This document shows positions 1 to 9,002 of a stretch of DNA of 64,000 bases, piece by piece; position 1 is the first letter of the stretch; the number at the start of each line of letters is the position of its first letter. The DNA comes from Actinoplanes sp. N902-109. GTDB lineage: Bacteria; Actinomycetota; Actinomycetes; Mycobacteriales; Micromonosporaceae. Where the stretch lies: positions 1,427,501-1,491,500 of the forward strand of contig NC_021191.1 in NCBI RefSeq assembly GCF_000389965.1. Reading direction: 5' to 3'. Both the position numbers and the translations under genes were made by a program. The notes below the pieces were generated by a model that saw only the letters and a program-made list of their open reading frames with translations, was not told where the DNA came from and made no database searches.

Positions 1-3000
1 GACCAGGCGCGGGCCTACCTCGCCGACATCCCCCGCATCACCGTCTCCGCCATCGACCTCGGCACCGGCGCACTGCCGGTGACCAGCCGGCTCGTGCCCG
101 GCACCCGCGCCCCCGAGAAGCTGCCGTCCCGGCAGACCTTCTGGCTGGCCGCCGGCGCCGGCTCGGTCGACTGGACGCCCGCGGACCTGCGCGGCACCGC
201 GTACAGCCTGGTCATCATGAACGGGGCGGCCCAGCCCGGCGTCCGCCTGGAAACGACGGCCGAACTCAGCCCCGGCTGGCTCAACGAGTCCACCTGGGCC
301 CTGCTCGTCCTCGGCACCCTGCTGGTCATGGGCGGCATGATCATCCTCGGCTGGCCGGCCCGCCGCCGCGAGGTCGTCTACGTGGTGGAACCCAGCCAGG
401 TCCCCGACCTCATGCAGGCCATCGGCGCCCCCCTCCCGCTGAGCCGCACCGGCGGTGGCCGCCACTCGGCATCCCACCGCCCCCGCACCCTCGCCGACAC
501 CCGGCCCCGCACCCGTCCCCCGGCTCTCACCTGGCCACCCTCGTCATCCGGTACGACGTCCAGCAGCTCCGGGTCCTCCTCCTCGCCCTCGGCGCACAGC
601 CCGCAGGGCACGGTCACCGACCCCGGCCCGGCCATCCCGATGCCCGCTGCGCCGGTCACCCACCCGGTCACGACCCACCCTTCCCCGACGGCCGCCACCC
701 TGACGACAACATCTGTGGCCCCGCAACAACCGTCCGGCCCGGCCCCGACCGGCACGTCCGGCGCCGCTGCCTCGACCCCCACCTCCAAGGCCGGCCCCGC
801 CGCCGTACCCGCCGCCTCCTCCGCAACCGCGACGTCCGGCCCCGCTGCGTCCGGCCTTTCTTCCGCGTCTGGCCTCTCTTCCGCGTCCGGCCTTTCCTCC
901 GCGTCCGGCCTCTCTTCCGCGCCCGCCGCGTCTGGCGCCATCTCCGCGAAGCCCGCCGCCGACGCCGCGACCGCCGGGAAATCCACCCCTGGGCCGAAGC
1001 GGCCAGACGCCACCCCGACGAACCCGACCCCCGATGCGACCACCGGAAAACCCGTCACGACGCCCACCGCCGACGAGCCCGTCACGACGCCCACCGCCGA
1101 CGAGCCCGTCACGACGCCCACCGCCGACGAGCCCGCCTCGGCCCCGAGCGCCGGTAAACCCGCCGCGGCCCTCAACGCTGGTAAGCCTGCCCCGGTGCTC
1201 AGCGCTGGTAAGTCCGCCTCGGCCCTCAGCGCGGGCAAGCCCGCCTCGGCCCCCAGTGCCGGCAAACCTGCCTCGGCCCTCGGTGCCGGCGAACCTGCCT
1301 CGGCCCCCAGCGCTGGTAGGCCCGCCGCGGCCCCCAATGCCGGCGAGCCCGTCACAGCGCCCGGCTCCGGCAAGTCGGTCACGGCCCCGAGCGTCGTTGA
1401 GCCCGGCACGACGTCCAGCGCCGAAAAGCCCGGCGAAACCCCGACTGCCGCAAAGCCGACCGCCGAGCAGCCCGGACACACCGAACCGAAGACCGCGACA
1501 ACCGCGCTCAACCCGGCGGAAGCACCGAACACCCCGCCGCCCGCCGACAATTCCGAGAACACGGCTCTCGCCCCCGGCGAACCCATCCGGCTGATCGCCG
1601 CCAAGATGACCGAACCCCGGGAAGCGCCCGCAGCCGCCGCCCGCCGCAAGTCGATGCCCAAACCCACCGACCTGCCCATTTTCGAAGCCTCAGCGGTAGG
1701 CGCCTGGGTAGCCGAAACCGCCGCGGCCCGAACCAAGCAAACCGAAGCCCGCGCCGCAGCCGCCCTGGCCGCCGCCCAGAAAGCCGCCGCCGCAAAACTG
1801 GCCGCCGCCGACAAATCCGAAACGACCACCCCGCCGACAGCCGCGGAAACCGAACCGGCCCCCACCAAGCCGACACTCCCGACAAAGGCCGCCCCGGCAT
1901 TCACCACTGCAAGCCCGGCAAAGGAAGCGGCACCCACCGCCGCCGCCCCGGTTCAGACCGAGACCGGTTCCGCCTTCGCCCCCGACGGCATCCCGGACGG
2001 CTACGACGTCGTCGTGGTCGGCCTGACAGAACCATCCGGCACTCGTACGCCCGAACGACCCGCCACCGCACCGACCATCTCCGCCCGCCCAACCGCCAAG
2101 CCCGAGTCAGAACCAGTCCCGCCGCCGGCGCCACGGGCAAGCTCGCCTCAGCAAGCAACGGCAACCCCGGACCCCAAACCGGCGCAGGCCGCCAAGCCCG
2201 AACCCAACATCACCCCGGCGCTGCCCACCAAGTCCGAAACGCCGGCCAACCCAGGCCCAGAAACAAAGCCGCAGCCGATCCCGGCAGCCGCGTCTCAGCC
2301 GCAGCCGATCCGGGCAGCCGCGTCCCAACCGCAGCCGGTCCCGGCAGCCGCGCCCACTTCGCAGCCGATTCGGGCAGTAGCGGCCCAGTCGCAGCCGGCC
2401 CCGGCGGCCGCGGCCACTTCGCAGCCCGGCCCGGAAGCGGTGGCCAAGCCGCAATCCAGCCCGGAAGCCGGAACCAAGCCGCAGCCGACCCAGCATCCGC
2501 GACTCAGCCGCAGCCGACCCAGGCCGCCGCGACCCAAGCCGCCGCGACCCGGCCGCAGCCGACCCCAGCATCCGCGACTCAGCCGCAGCCGACCCAGGCC
2601 GCCGCGACCCAGGCCGCCGCGACCCGGCCGCAGCCGATCCCGGCGGCCGCGGCCACTTCGCAGCCCGGCCCGGAAGCGGTGGCCAAGCCGCAATCCAGCC
2701 CGGAAGCCGGAACCAAGCCGCAGCCGCAATCCATCACGCAGACCGCAGCCGAGCCGCAGCCGCAGGCAAAGCCCGAACCTTCCGCGACAGCGACAGCGAC
2801 AGCAACTGCGACAGGGACGGCAACGGCGACAGGGGTGACGACGACAGCGGCGGCAGCAATGCCAACGGCGACGGGAACCGCGAGCACGAAGCCCTCCCGC
2901 CCGGCGAAGGCCACCCCGCGCAACGCCCTCTTCGGCGGACCGCCCGCCAACGCCTGGGCAGCAACCGGACTCACCCGAGCAGACTCACCGCGAGTGGGCA

Positions 3001-3755
3001 TCACCCCCGGCGTCTCGAAACCCGCCCCTACCGCACCGGCATCCACAACACCCGCCGCCGACAAGGCAACCGCGCCCGACAAGGGAACCGCGCCCGACAA
3101 GGTCGCTGCGCCCGCCGCCGACAAGGGAACCGCGTCCGACAAGGTCGCTGCGCCCGCCGCCGACAAGGGAACCGCGTCCGACAAGGTCGCTGCATCCGCC
3201 GCAGACAGAGGAGCCGTGCCCGACAAGGTCGCCTCAGACAAGGGAATTGCGTCCGACAAGGTCGCCGCGCCCGCCGCCGACAAGGGGATGTCGTCCGCCG
3301 CCGACAAGGCGCCCGACGCCAAGGTCACCCCGGACATCGCAAAAGCCCCCGGGCGCCCGCCAACCCCAACACCAGCCGCACCCCGCCCTACGGTCCCGGC
3401 GCCCACCCCCGCGCGACCCGCCGTACCGGGACCCGCTCGCCCGGCCGAGCCGCAGCGCGAGCCCGTACCGGCCGCTCAGAACCCGCCGGTGCAAGCGGCC
3501 GAGAAGCGGATCGCCGAGCAGCGCACCGACGCCCAACCGACCGTACCGGCGGAGGGCGAGGGCAAGACGCGGAGCGGTTCGCTGCTGGGTAACTACAAGG
3601 CCGAGGTGGCCGAGTTGCTCAGCGGCGGCGCGGCCCGGCGGCGGCGGAAGGGGGTCACGGCTGCGGGGCTGCCCGCGCCGGATCCCGCGGAGCTCGAGCC
3701 GCCGATCAAGATGACCCGCCCGCCGCGCCCCGGCCGTACCTCCGACAAGGAGTAG
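1..3755 (+). CDS. 3' part of a membrane protein with a very long Pro/Ala/Thr repeat tail; frameshifted
   Basis: The window opens inside this gene. A short extracytoplasmic-looking stretch is followed by one membrane segment (about nt 289-357, STWALLVLGTLLVMGG...), a basic patch (ARRRE), and then more than 1000 residues of low-complexity Pro/Ala/Thr/Lys sequence. The end is ordered and charged (GNYKAEVAELLSGGAARRRRKG, then a PPRPGRTSDKE terminus at 3755). Frame 1 is open to 2838, but it turns into Arg/Pro-rich nonsense after about 2490, while the sensible sequence continues in frame 3. Two copies of a 72-bp repeat differ by one C there (GACCCAGCA at 2488, GACCCCAGCA at 2561), so a one-base deletion or sequencing error explains the break. 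I do not recognise the family. The layout suggests a bitopic membrane protein with a long disordered cytoplasmic tail. Confidence 0.75.
850..921 (+). repeat. 18-bp tandem repeat, four copies
   Basis: Four near-identical units encode SGLSSA repeated in the tail of the first gene. The unit length is a multiple of three, so copy-number changes keep the frame. Confidence 0.8.
1051..1131 (+). repeat. 27-bp tandem repeat, three perfect copies
   Basis: Three identical units encode PVTTPTADE. They are followed by looser copies of an (A/S)AGKPA(S/A) motif up to about 1370. The near-identity suggests recent slippage or recombination. Confidence 0.85.
2479..2623 (+). repeat. Duplicated 72/73-bp unit carrying the frameshift
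   Basis: Two adjacent copies (2479-2550 and 2551-2623) encode a Thr-Gln-Ala-Ala-rich segment. Copy 1 has three Cs where copy 2 has four, which places the reading-frame loss of the host gene at about 2488-2491. One further position differs (CCCAAG versus CCCAGG). Confidence 0.8.
3097..3200 (+). repeat. 42-bp tandem repeat in the tail
   Basis: Units encoding DKVAAPAADKGTAS follow each other with few changes and continue as degenerate copies to about 3310. Again the unit is a multiple of three. Confidence 0.75.
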
Positions 3756-3766
3756 CGCCGCAGCTC

Positions 3767-3801
3767 AACGGCCGCGTCCCGGAAAGGGGGCGCGGCCGTT
3801 T
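3767..3801 (+). terminator. Intrinsic terminator hairpin after the repeat-tail gene
   Basis: AACGGCCGCG at 3767-3776 pairs with CGCGGCCGTT at 3791-3800, followed by T-rich TTTGTCGTTTG. It lies 12 nt after the stop codon. Confidence 0.8.
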
Positions 3802-3814
3802 GTCGTTTGTGCCG

Positions 3815-3850
3815 AAGGACCCTCCGCGCTGCCGACGCGGAGGGTCCTTT
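3815..3850 (+). terminator. Second strong hairpin, 14-bp stem
   Basis: AAGGACCCTCCGCG (3815-3828), loop CTGCCGA, then the perfect complement 3836-3849. It starts 14 nt after the first hairpin, making a tandem terminator that isolates orn from upstream transcription. Confidence 0.75.
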
Positions 3851-4032
3851 ACCGGGGGAACGGAGTTACCGAAGGGGGTCTTCGTCCGTTAAGCCCAGTT
3901 TAAGCCTTCGCCCGCGAACTGGGTAGTCCTGGGGCAAATGCAGGCCAACCAGGGTGATTCCGTCACGCTGGGTGCGTCGCGTCCGATTGGCTGGTACGAC
4001 CGGAGCGCGCAGCGGCTTGCCCGGCCAGCGCG

Positions 4033-4038
4033 TAGGCT
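4033..4038 (+). promoter_or_regulatory. -10 box of a leaderless promoter for orn
   Basis: TAGGCT ends 6 nt before the GTG start at 4045, the spacing expected when transcription starts at the start codon. No Shine-Dalgarno sequence is visible. Confidence 0.6.
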
Positions 4039-4044
4039 TGGCCC

Positions 4045-4635
4045 GTGGCTGATCTTCTGGTGTGGATCGACTGTGAGATGACCGGCCTCGATCTCGGCAA
4101 GGATGCGCTGATCGAGGTTGCTGCGCTCGTCACCGATCCCGATCTCAACGTGCTTGGCGATGGCGTCGACCTGGTCATACACGCCGATGATGCGGCGCTG
4201 GACGCCATGCCGGAGGTCGTGCGTGAGATGCATGCCAAGTCCGGCCTGACCGACGAGGTGCGCCGTTCGACCGTCACGATGGCAGAAGCGGAAGAGGCCG
4301 TCCTCTCGTACGTGCGGCAGTATGTTCCCAATCCTCGCAGCGCACCCCTCTGCGGCAACAGCATCGCCACCGACCGGGGTTTCCTCGCCCGCGACATGCC
4401 GGCGCTCGACGGCTTCCTGCACTACCGCATGATCGACGTCTCCTCGATCAAGGAACTGGCCCGCCGCTGGTACCCCCGGGTGTATTTCGGTCAGCCGCAG
4501 AAGGGCCTCGCCCACCGAGCCCTCGCCGACATCCGCGAAAGCATCCGCGAGCTGGAGTATTACCGCCGCACCATCTTCGTCCCGCTACCCGGCCCGGACG
4601 TCGACCAGGCCCGCGCCATCGCCGCGGAACTCTAG
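4045..4635 (+). CDS. orn: Oligoribonuclease (3'-to-5' exoribonuclease, DEDDh)
   Basis: The 196-aa product has the usual length of Orn, the enzyme that degrades 2-5 nt RNA fragments (and pGpG in organisms using c-di-GMP) to mononucleotides. Exo I is WIDCEMTGLD near residue 7 with the catalytic D and E. Exo II lies in the CGNSIATDRGFL region, and Exo III is AHRALADIRESI near residue 155 with the catalytic H and D. GTG at 4045 is chosen because it gives the family N-terminus (MADLLVWIDCEMTG) and sits 6 nt after a -10 box. It stands alone between the tandem terminators and tRNA-His, an arrangement common in actinomycetes. Confidence 0.97.
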   Translation: MADLLVWIDCEMTGLDLGKDALIEVAALVTDPDLNVLGDGVDLVIHADDAALDAMPEVVREMHAKSGLTDEVRRSTVTMAEAEEAVLSYVRQYVPNPRSAPLCGNSIATDRGFLARDMPALDGFLHYRMIDVSSIKELARRWYPRVYFGQPQKGLAHRALADIRESIRELEYYRRTIFVPLPGPDVDQARAIAAEL

Positions 4636-4723
4636 GTCCGTAACCCGGTCGACGGCGGGCCGGGGGGTGCCGCTATGCTTATCCGGCACCTGCTGCGGGG
4701 ATCAACTCCCGCGGTGGACGCAT

Positions 4724-4800
4724 GGTGGTCGTAGCTCAGCTGGTAGAGCACCGGGTTGTGGTCCCGGGGGTCGCGGGTTCGAGTCCCGTCGATCACCCCA
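4724..4800 (+). tRNA. tRNA-His (anticodon GTG)
   Basis: The cloverleaf folds cleanly: acceptor GTGGTCG/CGATCAC, D-arm GCTC/GAGC, anticodon stem CCGGG/CCCGG with loop TTGTGGT (GTG at 4758-4760), and T-arm GCGGG-TTCGAGT-CCCGT. The extra 5' G at 4724 pairs with the C discriminator, the hallmark of tRNA-His, and CCA is encoded. Confidence 0.97.
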
Positions 4801-4813
4801 TGTCGTACGACGC

Positions 4814-4842
4814 AAAGCCCGCTCCTCGGAGCGGGCTTCTTG
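4814..4842 (+). terminator. Terminator of tRNA-His
   Basis: AAGCCCGCTCC (4815-4825) and GGAGCGGGCTT (4828-4838) form an 11-bp stem closed by a tight loop, followed by CTTGCT. It begins 15 nt after the tRNA. Confidence 0.8.
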
Positions 4843-5033
4843 CTGTGCGCCGCACCCCCTTCCAGCCCGGCGCGCCCACCAGTCCGGCCGTCCCAACCGC
4901 CGCGCCTGAATAGCCGTGCGTCCGGCCGCCTTGGTTGCTGTGCGCCGCACCCCCCCTTCCGGCCCGGCGCGCCCACCAGTCCCGGCCGTCCCAAGGGCCG
5001 TGCCCGAATAGCCGTGCGTCAGGCCGCCTTGGT
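4841..5033 (+). repeat. Two direct copies of a ~95-bp unit
   Basis: Copy 1 starts at 4841 and copy 2 at 4936. Both begin TGCTGTGCGCCGCACCCCC and end GGCCGCCTTGGT, with a few changes between them. They occupy the start of the gene-free 4843-5578 stretch. Short reading frames across it show no conserved features. Confidence 0.75.
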
Positions 5034-5252
5034 CGCGTGCGTCCGGCTGCCCCGGCCGCAGTGCACCTGTTCGCCGAAGCGCAGTGCTCCGGTCGTTCCG
5101 AGGCGGAGCGTGGGCCTCGTTGACACCAGTCGCAACTCGCCCGTGAGCGGCAGGACCTGATCGCTCCTCGGCCCGCAGCGTGCGTGCCCGCCGCGAGTCG
5201 CGGTGCATCTGACCGCCTTGATTCCCAGCCCGTCCGGCCTTAGCCCACTCAA

Positions 5253-5360
5253 GCCTGCCCGCCTGCCCGCCTGCCCGCCCGCCGCCTGCCCGCCCGCCGC
5301 CTGCCCGCCCGCCGCCTGCCCGTCTGCCGCCTGGCCGCCTGCCGCCTGGCCGCCTGCCCG
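5253..5360 (+). repeat. 15-bp GC-rich tandem repeat
   Basis: About seven copies of a GCCGCCTGCCCGCCC-like unit, degenerating at the right end. Non-coding as far as I can see. Confidence 0.75.
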
Positions 5361-5430
5361 CAGACGACAGGCGCCACCGCCGGATAACCGGAACAGCCGC
5401 TACGCCTAGCAGAACCGGGCCTCGCAGCAG

Positions 5431-5563
5431 GTACAGCCGAAGAGCGACAGGTGCACCCGAAGAGCGGCGGGTCCAGCCGAAGAGCCGCAGGTGCACCCGG
5501 AGAGCGGCGGGCGCAGCGGAAGAACGGCGGGCACAGCCGAATAAGCGGGGCGCAGCGGCAGAG
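5431..5563 (+). repeat. 20-bp imperfect tandem repeat, ~6.5 copies
   Basis: Units such as GTGCACCCGAAGAGCGGCGG and GTCCAGCCGAAGAGCCGCAG follow directly on each other and end just before the stop codon of the monooxygenase gene. There are no spacers, so this is not a CRISPR array. Confidence 0.75.
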
Positions 5564-5578
5564 CCACCCGCGCGCCCG

Positions 5579-6682
5579 TTACGGCTGCGTCTTGGCTCCG
5601 GTCAGGAAGTCGATGAGGCCGTGCGGGGCGTCCGGGCCGAACAGGCGTGCGAAGAGGTCAAGCGCCTCGGCGGCCTCCGAGCGGCTGCGGGGGAACATCG
5701 TCGTCTCGTACGCGGTGAGGGCGCCTTCGATGTCGCCGGGGTGGGAGGCGATGGCCTGGGCGAGGTCGGCGCCGTCGAGCATGGCCAGGTTCGCGCCTTC
5801 GCCGTTGGGGGGCATCAGGTGCGCGGCGTCGCCGAGCAGGGTCACCCCGGGCACGCGGGACCAGCGGTGGTCGACCGGCAGCATGTGCAGCAGGCGCGTC
5901 ACCGGGGGTGTCTGGCCGGCGGTGATGAGGGCGGTGAGCTCGGGTGCCCAGCCGTCGAACTCGGCGGCTACCCGGGCAGGGGTGAGGTCGGTGAACCACT
6001 CCCGCGGTTTGGTGAGCGCCACGTAGGTGTGCAGCACGCCGCCCGCCTCGCGGTGTGCCTGGATGCCCTTGCCGGGGACGGTGGCAGCCAGCGCTCCCGG
6101 TCCGACGATCTTGGCGGTTGCGGGGTGCCGGTCGTCGACGTCGTACAGATATGTCTCGACGAAGGCGGTGCCGGTGTATTCCGGGGTGGCGGCGGAGACC
6201 AGTGGGCGCACCCGTGACCAGGCGCCGTCCGCGCCGACCAGCAGGTCGGTCGGCACGGTCGAGCCGGTGGCGAACGTCAGCTCGTGCCGGCCCTCGCCCA
6301 GCGGGGTGATGGCGGTGACCTTGTGGCCCCACCGGACCGTGCCGGCCGGCAGTGCGTCGAGCAGGAGTCGGCGCAGGTCGCCGCGGAGGATCTCGGGGCG
6401 GCTGCCGGTGCCGTCGTCGGGTTCGTCGAGCAGGACCGTGGCGTCGGGCGTGACGACCCGCAGGGCCTCGGCGCCCTGGTGGATGTGCTTGCGGAACTCG
6501 TCGTACAAGCCGGCGGCTCGCAGTGCCGCCTGGCCGTTGTGTTCGTGCATGTCGAGCTGGCCGCCCTGCGTGCGGGCGCTGGGGGAAGCGTCGGCCTCGA
6601 AGACCGTGGCTGGGATGCCGTGCAGGTGGAGAACTCGGGCCAGGGTGAGCCCGCCGAGTCCGGCTCCGACGATCGCGATCAT
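5579..6682 (-). CDS. FAD-dependent monooxygenase, TetX-like
   Basis: The 367-aa product is a class A flavoprotein hydroxylase. It has an N-terminal FAD motif (IAIVGAGLGGLTLARVL), the GGQLDMHEHNGQAAL stretch typical of the TetX branch, LRGDLRRLLLDAL, the second motif LLVGADGAWSRVRP, and the FAD/ribityl motif LLGDAAHLMPPNGEGAN. TetX enzymes hydroxylate and inactivate tetracyclines, but close relatives act on other aromatics, so the substrate is open. The ATG at 6682 is chosen because it begins the Rossmann strand and has a GAAGGG ribosome site 8 nt upstream. It is divergent from a TetR regulator and an MFS pump; a shared operator pair lies in the gap, and the three genes look like one resistance cassette. 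Confidence 0.88.
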   Translation of the reverse strand: MIAIVGAGLGGLTLARVLHLHGIPATVFEADASPSARTQGGQLDMHEHNGQAALRAAGLYDEFRKHIHQGAEALRVVTPDATVLLDEPDDGTGSRPEILRGDLRRLLLDALPAGTVRWGHKVTAITPLGEGRHELTFATGSTVPTDLLVGADGAWSRVRPLVSAATPEYTGTAFVETYLYDVDDRHPATAKIVGPGALAATVPGKGIQAHREAGGVLHTYVALTKPREWFTDLTPARVAAEFDGWAPELTALITAGQTPPVTRLLHMLPVDHRWSRVPGVTLLGDAAHLMPPNGEGANLAMLDGADLAQAIASHPGDIEGALTAYETTMFPRSRSEAAEALDLFARLFGPDAPHGLIDFLTGAKTQP

Positions 6683-6695
6683 GCTGCTGCCCTTC

Positions 6696-6742
6696 TTTGG
6701 AGCGGTGATCCAACGATGCTCAGTTTGGATCGGCGCTCCAAA
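6696..6742. promoter_or_regulatory. Two TetR operator dyads between the monooxygenase and the regulator
   Basis: TTGGA-N7-TCCAA occurs at 6697-6713 and again at 6725-6741, the second extended to TTTGGA/TCCAAA. The centres are 28 bp apart. Both copies lie in the short divergent promoter region, so the TetR protein probably represses both transcripts. Confidence 0.75.
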
Positions 6743-6751
6743 GCTGTCAAG

Positions 6752-7405
6752 ATGGTCCGCATGGCCAGGACCACCGCTTTGTCCCGGGAGCGCATCGTCA
6801 CGGCGGCGGTGGAGATGCTCGACGCCGCCGGCCCGGACGCCCTCACTTTCCGGGCTTTGAACGCTCGCCTGCAGACCGGGTTCGGTGCGATCTACCACCA
6901 CGTGGCGAACAAGGACGAACTGCTGATCGCCGCCACCGACCGGGTGCTGACCGACGCCGTTCCCGCGGATGCTCCCGGGGCCTCGCCCGAGGACAGGATC
7001 CGGGCGACGGCCCTGTCCGTCTTCGATGCGATCGACCGGCATGCCTGGGTCGCGGCTCAGCTCGCCCGGGCCGCCACGCAACCCGCGGTGCTGCGGTTCT
7101 TCGAGCGCATCGGCCAGCATGTCCAGGCGATGGGTGTTCCCGGCCCGGCCCAGTTCGGCGCGGCGTCCGCGCTGCTGTTCCACATCCTGGGTGCCGCCGC
7201 TCAGAACGCGGCCCTGGCCCGGTCCGTGGACGCGAGCGGTGACCGCCGGGACTTCCTCACCGCTCTGGCGACCAGCTTCGACCCGGACGGGTATCCGTTT
7301 CTCCACGCAGTGTCGGCCGAGTTGAGCGAGCACGACGATCGCGCCCAGTTTCTCACCGGCATCGACCTGATTCTCGCCGGCATTGTCGCGGACCGGGCGA
7401 TGTGA
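6752..7405 (+). CDS. TetR-family transcriptional repressor
   Basis: About 217 aa. The N-terminal helix-turn-helix (LSRERIVTAAVEMLDAAG...LTFRALNARLQTGFGAIYHHVANKDELL) is typical TetR; the C-terminal half is an all-helical ligand and dimer domain. ATG codons at 6752 and 6761 both fit. Neither has a good ribosome site; the second gives the commoner MARTTALSRERI start. The stop codon overlaps the MFS start (ATGTGAGC), so pump and repressor are translationally coupled. It probably senses the substrate of the monooxygenase or pump. Confidence 0.9.
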   Translation: MVRMARTTALSRERIVTAAVEMLDAAGPDALTFRALNARLQTGFGAIYHHVANKDELLIAATDRVLTDAVPADAPGASPEDRIRATALSVFDAIDRHAWVAAQLARAATQPAVLRFFERIGQHVQAMGVPGPAQFGAASALLFHILGAAAQNAALARSVDASGDRRDFLTALATSFDPDGYPFLHAVSAELSEHDDRAQFLTGIDLILAGIVADRAM

Positions 7406-8781
7406 GCAAGCAGATGGACAGGCTGGCCACGCCGTTCGGGTGGCGGTTCATGACGCCGCTGATCGTGGGGTCCGCGCTCAACCCGGTGAACAGTTCGATC
7501 ATTGCCACCGCTCTGGTGCCGATCGCCGCGCATTTCGGGGTGCCGGCCGGGCGGACGGCCGTGCTGGTGGCCGTTCTGTACGTGGCGAGTGCCACCGCGC
7601 AGCCGACGCTGGGCAAGATCGCCGGGCGGTTCGGGCCGCGGCGGGTGTTCCTGGCCGGGATCAGCCTGGTTTTCCTGGGCGGGCTGATCGGGAGTCTGGC
7701 GCAGAGCCTGTTCCTGCTCACCGTGGCCCGGGTGGTCATCGGGATCGGCACGTCCGCGGGTTATCCGACGGCGATGCTGCTGATCCGGCGCCGGGCGACC
7801 GCTTTCGGCATCGCAGCGCCGGGCGGTGTGCTCGGTGCCATCTCGATTGCCGGTCAGGTCACCGTGGCGCTGGGGTTGCCGCTGGGCGGGCTGCTGGTGG
7901 GTGCCGCCGGGTGGCGGATCGTCTTCCTGATCAACCTGCCGTTCGCGGTGATGGCCTTCGCGATGGCGGCGCGGTGGATTCCCGCCGACGACCCGGTCAA
8001 GCGGGCGCGGAACTGGGCCCGGGACATCGACCTGGCCGGGGTGATCCTGTTCGCCGCCACCTTCACCTGTCTGCTCGCTTTCCTGCTGTCCTTGCACCAC
8101 CCGAACTGGCCGGTGCTGGCCGCCGCCCTGGTGCTGCTGGCCGCCCTTGTCCAGCGGGAACTGCGCGCCACCTCGCCGCTTGTCGACCTGCGCTTGCTGC
8201 GCAGCAACAGCGCCCTCACCCGTACGTATGTCCGGCAGCTCTGCACGCAGTTGGTCATGTATTCGCTGATGTACGGGGTGACCCAGTGGGTGCAGGACGG
8301 CAAGGGTCTTTCCGCGGCGCTGGCCGGGCTGGTGATGCTGCCGATGACCGGCATGTCGGCGGTGGTGACGGCGCCGGTGGCGCGGCGCAACGTGGTGCGG
8401 GTGCCGCTGATCATCGCCGCGGTCGTCGCGCTGGGCGTCTCGGTCGCGCTGCGTTTCATGAGCGTCGGTACGGCCACAGCAGCGATTCTCGGGGTGACCG
8501 TGGCGTTCGGTCTGACCGTGAGCCTGGGAGCGGTGGGTAATCAGGGCGCGCTGTACGCCCAGTCACCCGCTGACGACGTCGGCACAGCGGCCGGCCTGAT
8601 GCGCACCTTCTCGTACCTGGGCGCGATCCTGTCGTCGAGCCTGATCAGCTTGAGCTACGCGCACGGGGTGACCGACGCGGGCCTGCACTCGATCGCGAAC
8701 GCCCTGATCGGCGGGAGCCTCGTGCTGGTGCTGATCACGCTGCTGGACCGGCGCCTGCCCACGCACATCGACCGGTCCTGA
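7402..8781 (+). CDS. MFS drug-efflux transporter (DHA2-like)
   Basis: The 459-aa hydrophobic protein has about 14 predicted membrane segments. The family motif A region reads LGKIAGRFGPRRVFLAG, and a motif C-like stretch reads APGGVLGAISIAGQVTVALGLPLGG. GTG at 7402 overlaps the TetR stop codon by 4 nt. With the TetR and the TetX-like enzyme this suggests combined inactivation and export of one compound. The substrate cannot be read from sequence. Confidence 0.9.
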   Translation: MSKQMDRLATPFGWRFMTPLIVGSALNPVNSSIIATALVPIAAHFGVPAGRTAVLVAVLYVASATAQPTLGKIAGRFGPRRVFLAGISLVFLGGLIGSLAQSLFLLTVARVVIGIGTSAGYPTAMLLIRRRATAFGIAAPGGVLGAISIAGQVTVALGLPLGGLLVGAAGWRIVFLINLPFAVMAFAMAARWIPADDPVKRARNWARDIDLAGVILFAATFTCLLAFLLSLHHPNWPVLAAALVLLAALVQRELRATSPLVDLRLLRSNSALTRTYVRQLCTQLVMYSLMYGVTQWVQDGKGLSAALAGLVMLPMTGMSAVVTAPVARRNVVRVPLIIAAVVALGVSVALRFMSVGTATAAILGVTVAFGLTVSLGAVGNQGALYAQSPADDVGTAAGLMRTFSYLGAILSSSLISLSYAHGVTDAGLHSIANALIGGSLVLVLITLLDRRLPTHIDRS

Positions 8782-8809
8782 CGGCGAGCCGGCCCGGAGA
8801 GCGACAAGA

Positions 8810-8853
8810 AGCGCCGTTGCGAATTCCACGGGGGAAGAACTCGCAACGGCGCT
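8810..8853. terminator. Terminator after the MFS gene
   Basis: AGCGCCGTTGCGA (8810-8822) pairs perfectly with TCGCAACGGCGCT (8841-8853). It lies 28 nt after the MFS stop codon, between convergent genes. Confidence 0.75.
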
Positions 8854-8953
8854 GAGGACGACAATAATCGATGGACTGTCAATCGTCTATATCGGCGCGA
8901 GGTTCGATCCCAACGGGCATGCCGATCCGGACGTCTCCCGGCCCGATCGCGGT

Positions 8954-8984
8954 GCCGGCCGCGGTCGGTGGATCCGCGGCCGGC
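8954..8984. terminator. Hairpin at the 3' side of the deacetylase gene
   Basis: GCCGGCCGCGG (8954-8964) and CCGCGGCCGGC (8974-8984) form an 11-bp stem 18 nt beyond the deacetylase stop codon on the minus strand. There is no clear T tract. Confidence 0.55.
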
Positions 8985-9002
8985 CGGCTCAGGCGCTGAC
9001 GG

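Noticed and set aside
378..1937. 519-codon minus-strand frame across the repeat tail
   Set aside because: It merely mirrors the plus-strand tandem repeats (Gly/Ala/Val repeats) and has no ribosome site or domain.
5431..5563. Possible CRISPR array
   Set aside because: The 20-bp units are directly contiguous without unique spacers, and no cas gene is near.
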